A DNA stretch of 64,000 nt from Polynucleobacter sp. (GCA_024642065.1 JAHEBW010000001.1:1-64000); one strand, 5' to 3'; shown: positions 1-8,770, counted from the first letter of the stretch. Translations and numbers: made by a program. The notes: generated by a model not told the origin, from the sequence alone.

Positions 1-334
1 AACTTGTTTGCTCACCAATATATTTTTCAAGATCTCTAGCTGGTTCAATCGCTGGATTAAGAAGGCTTACTCTAGAAAAATAACGTTCGCCCAAATAGGT
101 GGCGTAGTAACCGCCTAAAGATGAGCCCATGATTGATATTTCAGAGTAATTGCAGGCATCGATATGAGCTTGCACCATAGTCATCGCCTCAAGTGGTGAT
201 GGTGGCAATTGCGGGCAGTACCATTCGATTTCAACGCCTTGCGCTTGCAGTTGAGTCACTGCATTCTTGGTTAATTCTGCTTTACTAGATCTCGGAGACG
301 ATCTAAAGCCATGTAAATAAACAATCAGATGCAT
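1..334 (-). CDS. YqiA/YcfP-type alpha/beta-hydrolase esterase, 3' end outside window
   Basis: The gene runs off the left edge, so only the first 111 codons are visible. The protein begins MHLIVYLHGFRSSP, the usual first strand and oxyanion-hole HGF of small alpha/beta hydrolases. GSSLGGYY near residues 71-78 is the nucleophile elbow with the catalytic Ser. This layout matches the YqiA/YcfP family of small cytoplasmic esterases; substrate unknown. The ATG at 334 lies 17 bases after the stop of the upstream acyltransferase, so the two are probably cotranscribed. The catalytic Asp and His would lie outside the window and cannot be checked. Confidence 0.8.
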   Translation of the reverse strand, partial: MHLIVYLHGFRSSPRSSKAELTKNAVTQLQAQGVEIEWYCPQLPPSPLEAMTMVQAHIDACNYSEISIMGSSLGGYYATYLGERYFSRVSLLNPAIEPARDLEKYIGEQTS

Positions 335-350
335 AGATGATGTCTTAAGC

Positions 351-980
351 TTATCCCTTAGGCGGGGTCCAAAAAACAATCGGAGCGGCGAGCTCTGGGT
401 TAAACCCGCACTTACTTGCATAGAAGTCTCTGAATGTGACGAGATCTTTATCTGCATCACCCGTTGGCGTAAAAAATTCAGTAAGACCTATTTCTTTTCG
501 TTTGTAATCAAGATATGCCATTCCAACAGGAACTCCAGCGCCAGTGGCTAGACGATAAAAACCACTTCGCCAACCCGGAGTATTGCCACGCGTCCCCTCA
601 GGTGCAATAGCCACCCAGAAATATGGGCGCTGCCCCATCTGATCAATCAAGTCCTGAACATAACCTTGAGGAGCGGATCGAATAATAGGCATGCCACCAA
701 CATACTTTAACCAAGCACCTAATACTGGTATTTGAAACAATGTATGTTTGGCTAAGAAATTAAATTGAGCACCCATCGCCCATTTCGCTAATATCCCAAT
801 AATGAAATCCCAATTGGAAGTATGCGGATAAAAAATGAGGACTCCATGAGCCTGAGGCAATCCATTGAAAAAACACTTCCACCCCAAGAACTGAAGTAAT
901 TTTTGGGCAATTAAACTGCCCTTAAATTGAATGGGATGTGCACAAGACATGGATGAAGTTAAATTTAATGGGTGAAACAA
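351..980 (-). CDS. PlsC-like lysophospholipid acyltransferase family protein
   Basis: 209 residues. An acyltransferase H-x4-D motif is visible as HTSNWD (His53, Asp58), and the acyl-acceptor motif PEGTR lies at 127-131 with correct spacing, as in the PlsC/LPLAT superfamily. The protein probably transfers an acyl chain to a lysophospholipid or similar lipid at the inner membrane; the exact substrate cannot be told. Related single-gene 'acyltransferases' of about 200 aa are common in betaproteobacteria. Met11 is an alternative start. It precedes the partial esterase on the same strand and is divergent from ychJ. A second, clearer PlsC-type gene lies at 61715-62446. Confidence 0.8.
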   Translation of the reverse strand: MFHPLNLTSSMSCAHPIQFKGSLIAQKLLQFLGWKCFFNGLPQAHGVLIFYPHTSNWDFIIGILAKWAMGAQFNFLAKHTLFQIPVLGAWLKYVGGMPIIRSAPQGYVQDLIDQMGQRPYFWVAIAPEGTRGNTPGWRSGFYRLATGAGVPVGMAYLDYKRKEIGLTEFFTPTGDADKDLVTFRDFYASKCGFNPELAAPIVFWTPPKG

Positions 981-1060
981 TAAAACTTAAGTTTAATAGG
1001 AATTACATAGGGAGTTGACTAAACTAACAGCACTATTCAATTTCCAAATAATTAATCAAA

Positions 1061-1456
1061 TTGACTCAAAAAATTACATGCCCTTGCGGAGGCTCTTCTT
1101 ACAGCAGCTGTTGTCAGCCATTTCATGAAGGCGCTCAGCTTGCCCCCACTCCAGAAAAGTTAATGCGCTCAAGGTACAGCGCCTACGCTATGGAACTAGA
1201 GCCCTACCTCTTATCAACCTGGCATCCAGATACCAAACCAGATGAGCCCTTATTTTTAGAAGAAGCTCCCACAAAGTGGGTAGAACTAAAAATCAAACAA
1301 TCTCAGATCAACGATGATCAAATCTCTGGCATTGTTGAGTTTTTAGCCATCTTTAAGGTAAATGGCAAAGCCCATCGAATCCATGAAATTAGCGAGTTTG
1401 TGAAAGAGAATGGACAGTGGTTTTATGTGGACGGCCAATTCCCCGATATAAAATAA
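1061..1456 (+). CDS. YchJ/UPF0225 family protein with SEC-C type cysteine motif
   Basis: 131 residues starting at a TTG codon; no ATG fits because the N-terminal cysteine cluster must be included. Cys7, Cys9, Cys17 and Cys18 in a Gly/Ser-rich N-terminus form a SEC-C-like zinc site, followed by the family segment KLMRSRYSAYA and a C-terminal half with FKVNGKAHRIHE and GQWFYVDG. This is the YchJ (UPF0225) architecture: SEC-C plus an NTF2-like fold. The biochemical role is unknown; SEC-C motifs in other proteins bind zinc and mediate protein contacts. It is followed after 4 bases by a hypothetical gene. Confidence 0.85.
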   Translation: MTQKITCPCGGSSYSSCCQPFHEGAQLAPTPEKLMRSRYSAYAMELEPYLLSTWHPDTKPDEPLFLEEAPTKWVELKIKQSQINDDQISGIVEFLAIFKVNGKAHRIHEISEFVKENGQWFYVDGQFPDIK

Positions 1457-1460
1457 GCTT

Positions 1461-1820
1461 ATGAAAGAAGATGACATCCTCCAAAAAATGCGAGCAGTCT
1501 TTGTAGATTGCCAAAAACAAGCTGTAGCACTGACTCAGCAACATCCGAGCATCCATAAAGGGTTCGTTGCTGATATGCAGTTTGCTAGCACCTATGGTGC
1601 GTTTTTAGGGGAAATTAAGCTCAATCACGGCGTAGATATTGAAAAAGATTCAATCGCACAAAGACTGATTGTTGCCTTAGAAAAGACTGACTCACACAAC
1701 ATTGGCCTCATCAGAGAAGAGATCTATGCTGCCCTTGATCAGATGCAAGCAGAGCAATATGCCAGCTATATTTTCTTAACCTGCTTCCCTAGCATCTATA
1801 AAGCAATGACTGAACAGTAA
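1461..1820 (+). CDS. Conserved-looking hypothetical protein, 119 aa
   Basis: I do not recognise this family. The protein is soluble, mostly helical by eye, with no signal peptide, membrane segment or cysteine cluster. It begins MKEDDILQKMRAVFVDC and has a moderately hydrophobic C-terminal part around YASYIFLTCFPSIYKAM. It starts 4 bases after ychJ, so the two are probably one transcript. No good Shine-Dalgarno precedes the ATG, consistent with coupling to ychJ. Its stop codon abuts, with no gap, the stop of the opposing 23-residue gene. Confidence 0.7.
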   Translation: MKEDDILQKMRAVFVDCQKQAVALTQQHPSIHKGFVADMQFASTYGAFLGEIKLNHGVDIEKDSIAQRLIVALEKTDSHNIGLIREEIYAALDQMQAEQYASYIFLTCFPSIYKAMTEQ

Positions 1821-1892
1821 TTAAGCTTTAGGTGCTGGTGCTTTTTTAGGTTTTTTTGCTTCTTTAGTTTTACGTTGTTGACCTTTGGCCAT
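1821..1892 (-). CDS. Tiny Lys-rich basic protein, 23 aa
   Basis: A 24-codon frame starts MAKGQQRKTKEAKKPKK and ends in an Ala/Pro/Lys stretch; 8 of 23 residues are Lys. An AGGGGA ribosome-binding sequence lies about 5 bases before the ATG, which is unusually good for a chance frame. Its stop directly abuts the stop of the opposing gene. Very short Lys-rich proteins of this type are, from memory, seen in related betaproteobacteria, but I cannot verify homology here. A nucleic-acid or ribosome partner would fit the charge; that is inference. Confidence 0.6.
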   Translation of the reverse strand: MAKGQQRKTKEAKKPKKAPAPKA

Positions 1893-1968
1893 GATGATCC
1901 CCTATTAGTAATTTAGATGTTATTCCTTATTACTCAACTTGAGTAAATTTTTATCAGGTCAAACGTGA

Positions 1969-2418
1969 TTAACGACTTTTTGAATCAGTCCAATACTTCT
2001 GCATTTCCAAGAACAAGAACGATGCAGACCAAGTAATCAATAGCAAACCAACCAAAGCTTCAACACCAGTCAAGTAACGAACGTAGCCTTGGGCGACAAA
2101 GTCACCATACCCAACAGTGGTGAAGGTGATGAATGACAAATAAACATAATCTAACAATGCGCCATGACCAGCTGTTACACCCACTAATTGGCCCATGTCT
2201 GGGAACTGCAAAGTGACAAAGTAACCTAGTGCAAACAACCAAATCTCAATAACGTGCGTAAAGAAAATAACTGCGACACCAATCAACACCCTAAAGCGAG
2301 ATGGTAAGTGAGCAATCTTTGGCAATCTTTTATCTAACTGGAAAAGAACTTCATAGTGAATCAGAATGGCTAGGGCCACCAGTATGGTGTTAAAGATAAA
2401 TGCAAAGGTTAGCAACAT
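1969..2418 (-). CDS. Two-TM potassium channel family protein
   Basis: 149 residues of an ion-channel (Ion_trans_2) protein. Hydrophobic helices lie near residues 1-25, 43-72 and 113-138. Between the last two sits a pore loop with the K+ selectivity filter TVGYGD at 101-106, preceded by the pore helix YVYLSFITFT. Four subunits would be expected to form one inner-membrane K+-selective pore. No cytoplasmic RCK/TrkA-N gating domain is present, so gating is unknown. The gene stands alone between convergent small genes and the pterin dehydratase. Confidence 0.88.
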   Translation of the reverse strand: MLLTFAFIFNTILVALAILIHYEVLFQLDKRLPKIAHLPSRFRVLIGVAVIFFTHVIEIWLFALGYFVTLQFPDMGQLVGVTAGHGALLDYVYLSFITFTTVGYGDFVAQGYVRYLTGVEALVGLLLITWSASFLFLEMQKYWTDSKSR

Positions 2419-2489
2419 AAGTGATTCTTTAATGAGTTATTTTTAAATGATTGTTCTTTAGATATTACATTGACTCTAAATGATCAAAA

Positions 2490-2789
2490 TTATGAGCTGA
2501 GTAATTTGAAGACCTGGTTCATAGCTTCTGCCAACTCAAGGTCTTTTTGAGAAAGACCTCCTACATCATGGGTAGTGAGACTAACCTTCACCAAATTATA
2601 GGAATTGAACCAATCTGGATGATGGTTCATTTCATTAATAACGGGATAACAACGCGACATGAAATTAAAAGCTTCATCAAACTGAGCAAATCTAAACTCT
2701 TTACCGATAGAGAGGCCATCGGAACTAATGATCCAGCCTGGCAATGACTCTAAGTCATTTTGTTGCAATTGGAGTTTAATGATTGGCAT
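2490..2789 (-). CDS. phhB: 4a-hydroxytetrahydrobiopterin (pterin-4a-carbinolamine) dehydratase
   Basis: 99 residues, normal for the PCD/DCoH family. The active-site signature HHPDW is at 56-60, and the conserved LTTHD at 71-75 is followed by GGLSQKDLELA. The enzyme dehydrates 4a-hydroxy-tetrahydropterin, recycling the cofactor of aromatic amino acid hydroxylases; no phenylalanine hydroxylase gene is in view. The symbol phhB is used by analogy. In bacteria lacking the hydroxylase, related proteins assist molybdopterin or other pterin metabolism, so the role here is uncertain. The next gene upstream on this strand is tRNA-Ser, with a terminator between. Confidence 0.9.
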   Translation of the reverse strand: MPIIKLQLQQNDLESLPGWIISSDGLSIGKEFRFAQFDEAFNFMSRCYPVINEMNHHPDWFNSYNLVKVSLTTHDVGGLSQKDLELAEAMNQVFKLLSS

Positions 2790-2810
2790 ATGGTTACCTT
2801 AATTGCCCCA

Positions 2811-2836
2811 CAAAAGAAAAAGGGGCCTAAGCCCCT
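2811..2836 (-). terminator. Rho-independent terminator after tRNA-Ser
   Basis: On the minus strand AGGGGCTTAGGCCCCT folds into a short GC hairpin and is followed by TTTTC TTTT. It lies 17 bases beyond the tRNA CCA end and before the dehydratase start. Confidence 0.8.
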
Positions 2837-2853
2837 ATTCTATTAACAATCTT

Positions 2854-2946
2854 TGGCGGAGACGAGAAGATTCGAACTTCCGATCCAGGTTTTGCCCAGA
2901 TGCTCCCTTAGCAGGGGAGTGCCTTCGACCACTCGGCCACGTCTCC
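2854..2946 (-). tRNA. tRNA-Ser (anticodon GCU)
   Basis: 93 nt with encoded CCA. The acceptor stem GGAGACG/CGTCTCC, the TTCGAAT T-loop and the D-loop box (GTGGCCGAGTGG) are all clear. The anticodon loop CTGCTAA gives GCU, reading AGC/AGU. The long variable arm is typical of class II tRNAs such as tRNA-Ser. It lies downstream of lysC on the same strand and may be processed from a lysC read-through transcript. Confidence 0.97.
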
Positions 2947-2948
2947 TT

Positions 2949-2980
2949 ATGTCTTTGTTGAATTAATTCAGCAAAGACAT
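2949..2980. repeat. 32-bp near-perfect palindrome between lysC and tRNA-Ser
   Basis: Arms ATGTCTTTG and CAAAGACAT surround the core TTGAATTAATTCAG. Only one pair in the whole 32 bp is not Watson-Crick, and it becomes a G-U pair in one strand's RNA. Neither strand has a U-tract after it, so it is not a standard terminator. It ends 2 bases before the tRNA-Ser 5' end. Confidence 0.85.
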
Positions 2981-2990
2981 AGATTTTAAA

Positions 2991-4241
2991 TTACTTTTGG
3001 TCTAACTCAAAAGCTTTATGCAAAGCTCGTACTGCAAGCTCCATGTATTTCTCGTCAATTAAGACAGAAATCTTGATTTCGCTTGTAGAGATCATCTGAA
3101 TGTTGATGCCCTCTTCTGACAAAGTGCGGAACATTTTGCTAGCAATACCAACGTGTGAACGCATACCAACGCCCACTACAGAAACTTTAGAAACTTTTGG
3201 ATCGCCCAAAATTTCTTTAGCCTGAATGTGCGCTTGAACTTGGTTCTTTAGAAGATCCAAAGCTTTTTGATAGTCACCACGAGGTACTGTGAATGTGAAA
3301 TCAGTCTTACCATCTACAGACTGGTTTTGAATGATCATATCCACATCAATATTGGCATCCGCAATCGGGCCCAAAATTTGATATGCAATACCTGGCTTAT
3401 CAGGCACACCTAAAACGGTGATTTTTGCTTCGTCGCGGGCGAAAGCAATACCCGAAATGACAGCAGCTTCCATAGTTTCTTCTTCCTCGAAAGTAATCAA
3501 AGTACCCGAATTCATTTCTTGTTCGAGCGACATCAATGGATCAGTTAATGATGATAGAACACGTGTTTTCACACGGTACTTACCAGCAAACTCAACTGAA
3601 CGAATTTGTAAAACCTTTGAACCCAAGCTAGCCATTTCTAGCATTTCTTCAAAAGTAATCTTATCTAAACGACGAGCATCTTCACAAACACGTGGGTCTG
3701 TTGTGTAAACACCATCCACGTCCGTGTAAATCAAACACTCATCTGCATCTAGTGCTGCAGCAACCGCTACGGCTGAAGTATCAGAACCACCACGACCTAA
3801 GGTTGTGATATTGCCGTTCTCATCGACACCCTGGAAACCAGTAATAACAACTGCTTTACCAGCATTCAAGTCGCCCAAAACCTTTTGACCATCAATACCC
3901 TGAATACGTGCTTTGGTATATGAAGAGTCAGTCTTGATAACTACTTGCCATCCAGCATAACTAACTGCAGGAACACCTTGCGCCTGAAGTGCCAAAGCCA
4001 ATAGGCCAGAGCTCACCTGTTCACCAGTTGATGCAATCTGATCTAACTCGCGAGGGTCAGGATTAGCGTTGATCTCTTTAGCAAGACCAAGTAAGCGATT
4101 TGTTTCGCCAGACATAGCTGAAGGTACTACCACCACTTGGTGACCAGCCTTCATCCATTTAGCGACTCGCTTGGCCACGTTTTGAATGCGCTCAACAGAG
4201 CCCATCGACGTGCCACCATATTTATGAACAATTAGAGCCAT
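2991..4241 (-). CDS. lysC: Aspartate kinase
   Basis: 416 residues from the ATG at 4241 (MALIVHKYGGTSMGS), the family N-terminus; an upstream TTG in frame would translate through a hairpin and is rejected. Phosphorylates aspartate, the first step to lysine, threonine, methionine and diaminopimelate. KYGGTS at 7-12 binds ATP and aspartate. The kinase domain includes GRGGSDTSAVA and TDVDGVYTTDPR, and two C-terminal ACT domains (for example VLGVPDKPGIAYQI and VGVGMRSHVGIASKMF) provide feedback control. No Shine-Dalgarno is seen. A terminator-like hairpin ends 16 bases upstream (4258-4280). dapA, the lysine-branch enzyme, is at 19368. Confidence 0.96.
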   Translation of the reverse strand: MALIVHKYGGTSMGSVERIQNVAKRVAKWMKAGHQVVVVPSAMSGETNRLLGLAKEINANPDPRELDQIASTGEQVSSGLLALALQAQGVPAVSYAGWQVVIKTDSSYTKARIQGIDGQKVLGDLNAGKAVVITGFQGVDENGNITTLGRGGSDTSAVAVAAALDADECLIYTDVDGVYTTDPRVCEDARRLDKITFEEMLEMASLGSKVLQIRSVEFAGKYRVKTRVLSSLTDPLMSLEQEMNSGTLITFEEEETMEAAVISGIAFARDEAKITVLGVPDKPGIAYQILGPIADANIDVDMIIQNQSVDGKTDFTFTVPRGDYQKALDLLKNQVQAHIQAKEILGDPKVSKVSVVGVGMRSHVGIASKMFRTLSEEGINIQMISTSEIKISVLIDEKYMELAVRALHKAFELDQK

Positions 4242-4257
4242 GTGTAGGAAATATCGT

Positions 4258-4280
4258 AAAAATCGCACCACAGAGGTGCG
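4258..4280 (-). terminator. Terminator or attenuator hairpin between tilS and lysC
   Basis: On the minus strand CGCACC-TCTGT-GGTGCG forms a 6-bp GC-rich stem followed by ATTTTTACG. It begins 21 bases after the tilS stop, and its U-tract ends only 16 bases before the lysC ATG. It therefore either ends the accA-tilS message or acts as an attenuator in the lysC leader. Confidence 0.7.
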
Positions 4281-4301
4281 CAATCAAACAAAAGTGTGAT
4301 T

Positions 4302-5651
4302 TTACACGTTTGGCAGCCACTCTGGGCTAATTCTCTGACCTTGGTCGGTTTGCCAATCCGCACTGATCCCAATGCCTGCAACTGCCACCAACTCATCCCC
4401 AATATAGAGTAAGGGTGCTTGTCGTTGCCATGGCGGGATATCAGCCTCTTGATAGAGGTTTTTAAGGGACTTCCTGGGTCGTTTCAAGTGCACCTTGAAC
4501 TTCTCACCACCATCTCTAACCATCGTGTTGATGAGACCTTTCTTTTTGGCCTCATTAAAACGTTCTTTAGGAATACCTGGCTTTGTACTCTTGGCAGGAA
4601 TAGCTTTAAACACCCACTCCCCCAAAGAGTCTTCACCATCTGCACCCGCTGTCTCTTCTGGATGAATTGTCAGAACACCACGCCAAAGCTTGATGGAGGA
4701 TCCATCATGTTGCCACTGCAAACGTGCATCCACTCGAACTTCTGATAAGTCACGCCACCAGGCATTGAGTCGCTCTTCACTTGGGTAAGCCAGTTGATTA
4801 ATTTGTAACCAACGTCTCAAGGCGTTACTCGCCCTTGCCTGACTTGTTTTATAGAGTCTTACCAAGTTGGTTTTTGACAATCCAGCTTTCGTTTGAATCA
4901 AACCTAAATCAATATCAGCCAATTGGTTTAATAACTCTTGGGATTGAGCTAAGTGCTTTGCACTTCTTGCTAAGTTCTGAATGGCGCCCGTTTGAACTTT
5001 TTCTAATTGTGGCAATAAAGTTTTTCTTACAGCATTACGGCGATAAGACTCATCCTGATTGCTTGGATCTTCAATCCACTTGAGCTTATGCGCATGAGCA
5101 TAAGCTTCTAAATCCGCACGTCGCATATCCAAAAAAGGACGCCAAATATAAATAGCATCAGACTGAATGGAGGAATGGGTACGATTTGATTTGTTAGCTG
5201 GCATCCCAGATAAACCAGCCAAGCCAGCACCGCGCATCAATTGAATCAAAACTGTTTCAGCCTGATCATCCAAATGATGAGCTACTAATAAATCTTCAAT
5301 TTGGTGACTTTCACACATCTCAAATAATGCTTGATACCTGAGGTCTCTAGCCTGAGATTCAATATTGGAAGCCTGCTGGAGTTGAATGTTGCGAGTATCA
5401 AAATAGCAACCCCATTTTTTAGCTAATTGCTGACAATGCTTTTGCCACTGAGTAGCTTCTTTTTGAATGCCGTGGTGAACATGAAAAGCGTATACGGATT
5501 TTGCGCCATGCGCCTGAATGGTGGCATGCAGTAATACAGCAGAATCTAAACCCCCACTAAAAGCGACAGCCAAACGAGTTGGCTGTTTTGTTGTCGCTTT
5601 TTTGTTGTGTTTAGGTTTACTTTTCTTTGTTGGTGTCTTTGAACTTACCAT
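4302..5651 (-). CDS. tilS: tRNA(Ile)-lysidine synthase
   Basis: 449 residues. It attaches lysine to C34 of tRNA-Ile2 so that AUA is read as Ile. The PP-loop ATPase motif SGGLDS is at 32-37, followed by [25 protein letters not shown] and the substrate-tRNA segment [11 protein letters not shown]. The C-terminal domain shows [22 protein letters not shown]. The N-terminus carries a Lys/Thr-rich extension of about 25 residues before the catalytic core. The ATG at 5651 lies inside the end of accA (35-bp overlap), suggesting translational coupling; accA and tilS are also adjacent in other betaproteobacteria. Confidence 0.95.
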   Translation of the reverse strand: MVSSKTPTKKSKPKHNKKATTKQPTRLAVAFSGGLDSAVLLHATIQAHGAKSVYAFHVHHGIQKEATQWQKHCQQLAKKWGCYFDTRNIQLQQASNIESQARDLRYQALFEMCESHQIEDLLVAHHLDDQAETVLIQLMRGAGLAGLSGMPANKSNRTHSSIQSDAIYIWRPFLDMRRADLEAYAHAHKLKWIEDPSNQDESYRRNAVRKTLLPQLEKVQTGAIQNLARSAKHLAQSQELLNQLADIDLGLIQTKAGLSKTNLVRLYKTSQARASNALRRWLQINQLAYPSEERLNAWWRDLSEVRVDARLQWQHDGSSIKLWRGVLTIHPEETAGADGEDSLGEWVFKAIPAKSTKPGIPKERFNEAKKKGLINTMVRDGGEKFKVHLKRPRKSLKNLYQEADIPPWQRQAPLLYIGDELVAVAGIGISADWQTDQGQRISPEWLPNV

Positions 5652-6588
5652 AGCTCATTAAGCGCTCATGACGACGTTCGAGTAACTCATCTACACCCAT
5701 CGACTGGAACTGACGTAATGAATCAGCCAAAGAACGCTTCAGCATGGCTGCCATTCCAGGGTGATCTCGGTGAGCACCACCTAGAGGTTCGCTAACAATC
5801 TTGTCGATCAAACCTAAAGCTTTTAGACGATGAGCCGTCAAGGCTAACTGCTCAGCAGCCTCAGGAGCTTTTTCTGCAGTTTTCCAAAGAATCGAAGCAC
5901 AACCTTCTGGAGAAATAACAGAGTAAGTCGCAAATTGAAGCATCTGCACAACATCACCCATCGCAATGGCTAAAGCACCACCTGAACCACCCTCACCAAT
6001 AATGGTGGCGATGATAGGCACACGCAGTTCAGCTTGCACGAATAAGTTATGACCAATAGCTTCTGATTGATTACGCTCTTCAGCATCGATACCAGGGAAA
6101 GCGCCTGGCGTATCAACAAATGTGAATACTGGAATATTGAATTTTTCAGCCAAACGCATCAAACGTTTTGCTTTTCTGTAACCCTCAGGGCGACTCATAC
6201 CAAAGTTACGCATCGCGCGTTCTTTCGTATCACGACCCTTTTGGTGACCGATCACCATACAAGGCATGCCATTGAACCTTGCTAAACCACCAATCATGGA
6301 TTGGTCATCAGCAAAGTTTCTGTCGCCATGTAATTCGTGGAAATCAGTAAAAATATGATTCACATAATCCATGGTGTATGGACGCTGTGGATGTCTAGCA
6401 ATCTGGGCTACTTGCCAAGGTGTTAAACGCGTATAAAGGTCTTTGGTAAGTAATTGGCTCTTTTCAGATAACTTGCCAATCTCTTCTGAGATATCTACAG
6501 CAGATTCATCCTGAACAAAACGTAACTCTTCAATCTTTTGTTCGAGTTCAGCAATTGGCTGCTCAAATTCTAGGAAAGTGATTTTCAT
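5617..6588 (-). CDS. accA: Acetyl-CoA carboxylase carboxyltransferase subunit alpha
   Basis: 323 residues, normal length. With AccD it transfers the carboxyl group from carboxybiotin to acetyl-CoA, giving malonyl-CoA for fatty-acid synthesis in the cytoplasm. The N-terminus [16 protein letters not shown], the segment [11 protein letters not shown], and the crotonase-like core [21 protein letters not shown] with [15 protein letters not shown] are diagnostic. Downstream tilS overlaps it by 35 bp. The 89-bp gap upstream holds a large imperfect hairpin (6617-6654) that could control accA expression. Confidence 0.97.
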   Translation of the reverse strand: MKITFLEFEQPIAELEQKIEELRFVQDESAVDISEEIGKLSEKSQLLTKDLYTRLTPWQVAQIARHPQRPYTMDYVNHIFTDFHELHGDRNFADDQSMIGGLARFNGMPCMVIGHQKGRDTKERAMRNFGMSRPEGYRKAKRLMRLAEKFNIPVFTFVDTPGAFPGIDAEERNQSEAIGHNLFVQAELRVPIIATIIGEGGSGGALAIAMGDVVQMLQFATYSVISPEGCASILWKTAEKAPEAAEQLALTAHRLKALGLIDKIVSEPLGGAHRDHPGMAAMLKRSLADSLRQFQSMGVDELLERRHERLMSYGKFKDTNKEK

Positions 6589-6616
6589 AGGCTCTATTCT
6601 AATATCTCTTAGGTTT

Positions 6617-6654
6617 GATGCCTAATATTCTGAAATTCAGAAGTTTTAGGCATC
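6617..6654. repeat. Inverted repeat in the accA leader
   Basis: Outer arms GATGCCTAA and TTAGGCATC (9 bp) enclose the perfect 7-1-7 palindrome TTCTGAA-A-TTCAGAA, separated by a small internal loop. No U-tract follows on either strand. It sits between the glycosylase stop and the accA start codon. Confidence 0.8.
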
Positions 6655-6677
6655 CTTAGGCCTTGTTTTATAAGGAT

Positions 6678-7364
6678 TTAGTATTCCACTGGAATCGGGT
6701 CGATACTGCGCCACATATACCAAGTAGCCACCGTTTTCCAAGGATCCCAATTAGCTGCCACTTCCTTGGCCTCACTACGAGAAACTGGCTCACCGCTAAA
6801 GTAGGCTAAAGATATCGCTTTGATCAAGCCAATATCATCCAAAGGTAAGACATTCGGTCTCATGAGGTAAAAAATCAGAAACATTTCGGCTGTCCATCGG
6901 CCAATACCTCGAATGGCGGTTAACTCAGCAATGACAGTGTCATCATCAAGTTGATCCCACTTCGCACAATGAAGACCACCGTTGACAAAATGATTCGCTA
7001 AATCTTGGATATATTCAACTTTTCGAACAGATAGTCCTGCATCTCTTAAGTCACTCATCTCAAGTTTTAGGACGGCTTGAGCTGTGAATTTACGACTGAC
7101 CTTTTTAGTTGCTAAAAGAACTCGCTCCCAAACAGACTGAGCGGCTTTAACCGAGATCTGCTGACCCACAATAGCCCTTGCCAAAGTCTGGAAAGGATCA
7201 CCGCGAGTTGTTAAAAATTCAATTTTTGGATATTTAGGAATTAATTTTCGAAGAATTCGATCTTGCTTCATTAAGGCAACGCAGGCTTTATCCCAATAAT
7301 CAGGAGCCATCACATCAGGGGCTAAAGCTTTAGGCTTAGCCTCTGACTTTTTGCTAGACGGCAT
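6678..7364 (-). CDS. DNA-3-methyladenine glycosylase II family (AlkA-like, HhH-GPD)
   Basis: 228 residues. It excises alkylated purines, the first step of base-excision repair. The N-terminal part has GDPFQTLARAIVGQQIS; the helix-hairpin-helix is TAIRGIGRWTAEMF (149-162), and the catalytic Asp is expected at Asp177 in LPLDDIGL. It lacks the AlkA N-terminal domain, so it resembles the short MAG/AlkA form found next to cysS in Burkholderiales. The start ATG shares one base with the cysS stop (TAATG), so the two are translationally coupled. Lys-rich first 12 residues. Confidence 0.9.
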   Translation of the reverse strand: MPSSKKSEAKPKALAPDVMAPDYWDKACVALMKQDRILRKLIPKYPKIEFLTTRGDPFQTLARAIVGQQISVKAAQSVWERVLLATKKVSRKFTAQAVLKLEMSDLRDAGLSVRKVEYIQDLANHFVNGGLHCAKWDQLDDDTVIAELTAIRGIGRWTAEMFLIFYLMRPNVLPLDDIGLIKAISLAYFSGEPVSRSEAKEVAANWDPWKTVATWYMWRSIDPIPVEY

Positions 7365-8770
7365 TAAGCACGTCTCCAGAGTGTCACACCACCTGGCTTA
7401 TCTTCTAAAACAATTCCTTGCGCCAATAGGTCCTGACGAATTTGATCAGCCTTGGCAAAGTCTTTTGCTTGCTTGGCATCGGCACGAGCTTGAATAGCAG
7501 CTTCGATGGCCTGGGCATCATTGGCTTGGGCACTGCTACCACCGCCCGCTTGCAAGAATGCCTGCGGGTCACGCTCAAGAAGACCTAATAGTTTTGCTAA
7601 TTGTTTGAGCTCACGAGCCAAATCACGCTTCACATCGCCGTCAGCCTTATTGATCTCGTTAACCAGCTCAAACAAGATAGCAACGGCTTCAGGTGTATTG
7701 AAGTCATCATTCATAACCTTTACAAAACGAGTGCGCCACTCACTTTGCTTACCGTAGTTAGGAATATCTTGAACACTAGATAGTGCGTTGTACAAACGAG
7801 TCAGACCTTGCTTGGCTTCTTCAAGATGGGCATCGCTATAGTTGAGCGGACTGCGATAGTGAGCCTTCAAGATAAAGAAGCGCACCACCTCCGGATCAAA
7901 CTCTTTAAGAACCTCACGGATCGTGAAGAAATTACCCAAAGACTTCGACATTTTTTCTTCATTCACCCGAACAAAGCCGTTATGCATCCAAGTATTAACA
8001 AAAGGCTTACCCGTCTCCGCTGAAAAAGCACCCTCGCTTTGCGCAATTTCATTTTCATGGTGAGGGAACTGCAAATCTGCGCCACCACCATGGATATCAA
8101 AATGATGTCCTAACAACTCACAACTCATTGCAGAACATTCAATATGCCAACCTGGGCGACCAACACCCCATGGAGACTGCCACTTGGTATCTTGGGGTTC
8201 ATCTGCCTTGGCTGATTTCCACAAGACAAAGTCCAATGGATCTTGTTTGCTACTAGCCACAGCGACACGCTCACCAGCACGCAGGCCATCTAAAGACTTG
8301 CCTGATAAACGGCCATAGGTCTTGAAATTTCTGACAGCAAAGTTCACGTCACCATCATCTGCTTGGTAAGCATAGTTATTGTTCATTAAGCGTGTAATGA
8401 TGTCTTGCATTTGCGGCACGTACTCTGTCGCGCGTGGCTCATAGGTTGGTCTTTCAATACCCAAAGCATCTGCATCTACGTGCATAGCATCAATGAAGCG
8501 CTGAGTTAGCTCTTTAATAGTTTCTTTGTTCTCAACTGCGCGCTTAATGATCTTGTCATCAATATCAGTGATATTGCGAACATAAGTCACTTCAAAGCCT
8601 GAGGCTTTCAACCAGCGCTGAACCATATCAAAAACCACCATCACGCGGGCGTGACCAATATGACAAAAGTCATAGACCGTCATGCCGCACACATAGAGCT
8701 TTACCTTACCAGGCTCAATCGGTGTAAAGATCTCTTTTTGACGCGTTAAGGTATTAAAAATTTGCAGCAT
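7364..8770 (-). CDS. cysS: Cysteinyl-tRNA synthetase
   Basis: 468 residues, normal class I CysRS. Charges tRNA-Cys. HIGH is at 37-40 and KMSKS at 273-277. The active-site zinc ligands are recognisable as Cys28, Cys212, His237 and Glu241. The anticodon-binding C-terminal domain follows, with an Ala/Gln-rich linker around [17 protein letters not shown]. The TAATG overlap with the downstream glycosylase indicates an operon. The TPR gene starts divergently about 180 bp away, so that gap must hold promoters for both directions; I could not choose convincing boxes. Confidence 0.97.
   Translation of the reverse strand: MLQIFNTLTRQKEIFTPIEPGKVKLYVCGMTVYDFCHIGHARVMVVFDMVQRWLKASGFEVTYVRNITDIDDKIIKRAVENKETIKELTQRFIDAMHVDADALGIERPTYEPRATEYVPQMQDIITRLMNNNYAYQADDGDVNFAVRNFKTYGRLSGKSLDGLRAGERVAVASSKQDPLDFVLWKSAKADEPQDTKWQSPWGVGRPGWHIECSAMSCELLGHHFDIHGGGADLQFPHHENEIAQSEGAFSAETGKPFVNTWMHNGFVRVNEEKMSKSLGNFFTIREVLKEFDPEVVRFFILKAHYRSPLNYSDAHLEEAKQGLTRLYNALSSVQDIPNYGKQSEWRTRFVKVMNDDFNTPEAVAILFELVNEINKADGDVKRDLARELKQLAKLLGLLERDPQAFLQAGGGSSAQANDAQAIEAAIQARADAKQAKDFAKADQIRQDLLAQGIVLEDKPGGVTLWRRA

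Noticed and set aside
4242..4283. Upstream TTG start for lysC
   Set aside because: Codes through the terminator hairpin; MALIVHKYGGTS is the family N-terminus.
4242..4301. Lysine riboswitch before lysC
   Set aside because: The known L-box needs about 170-200 nt; only 60 bases separate lysC from tilS.
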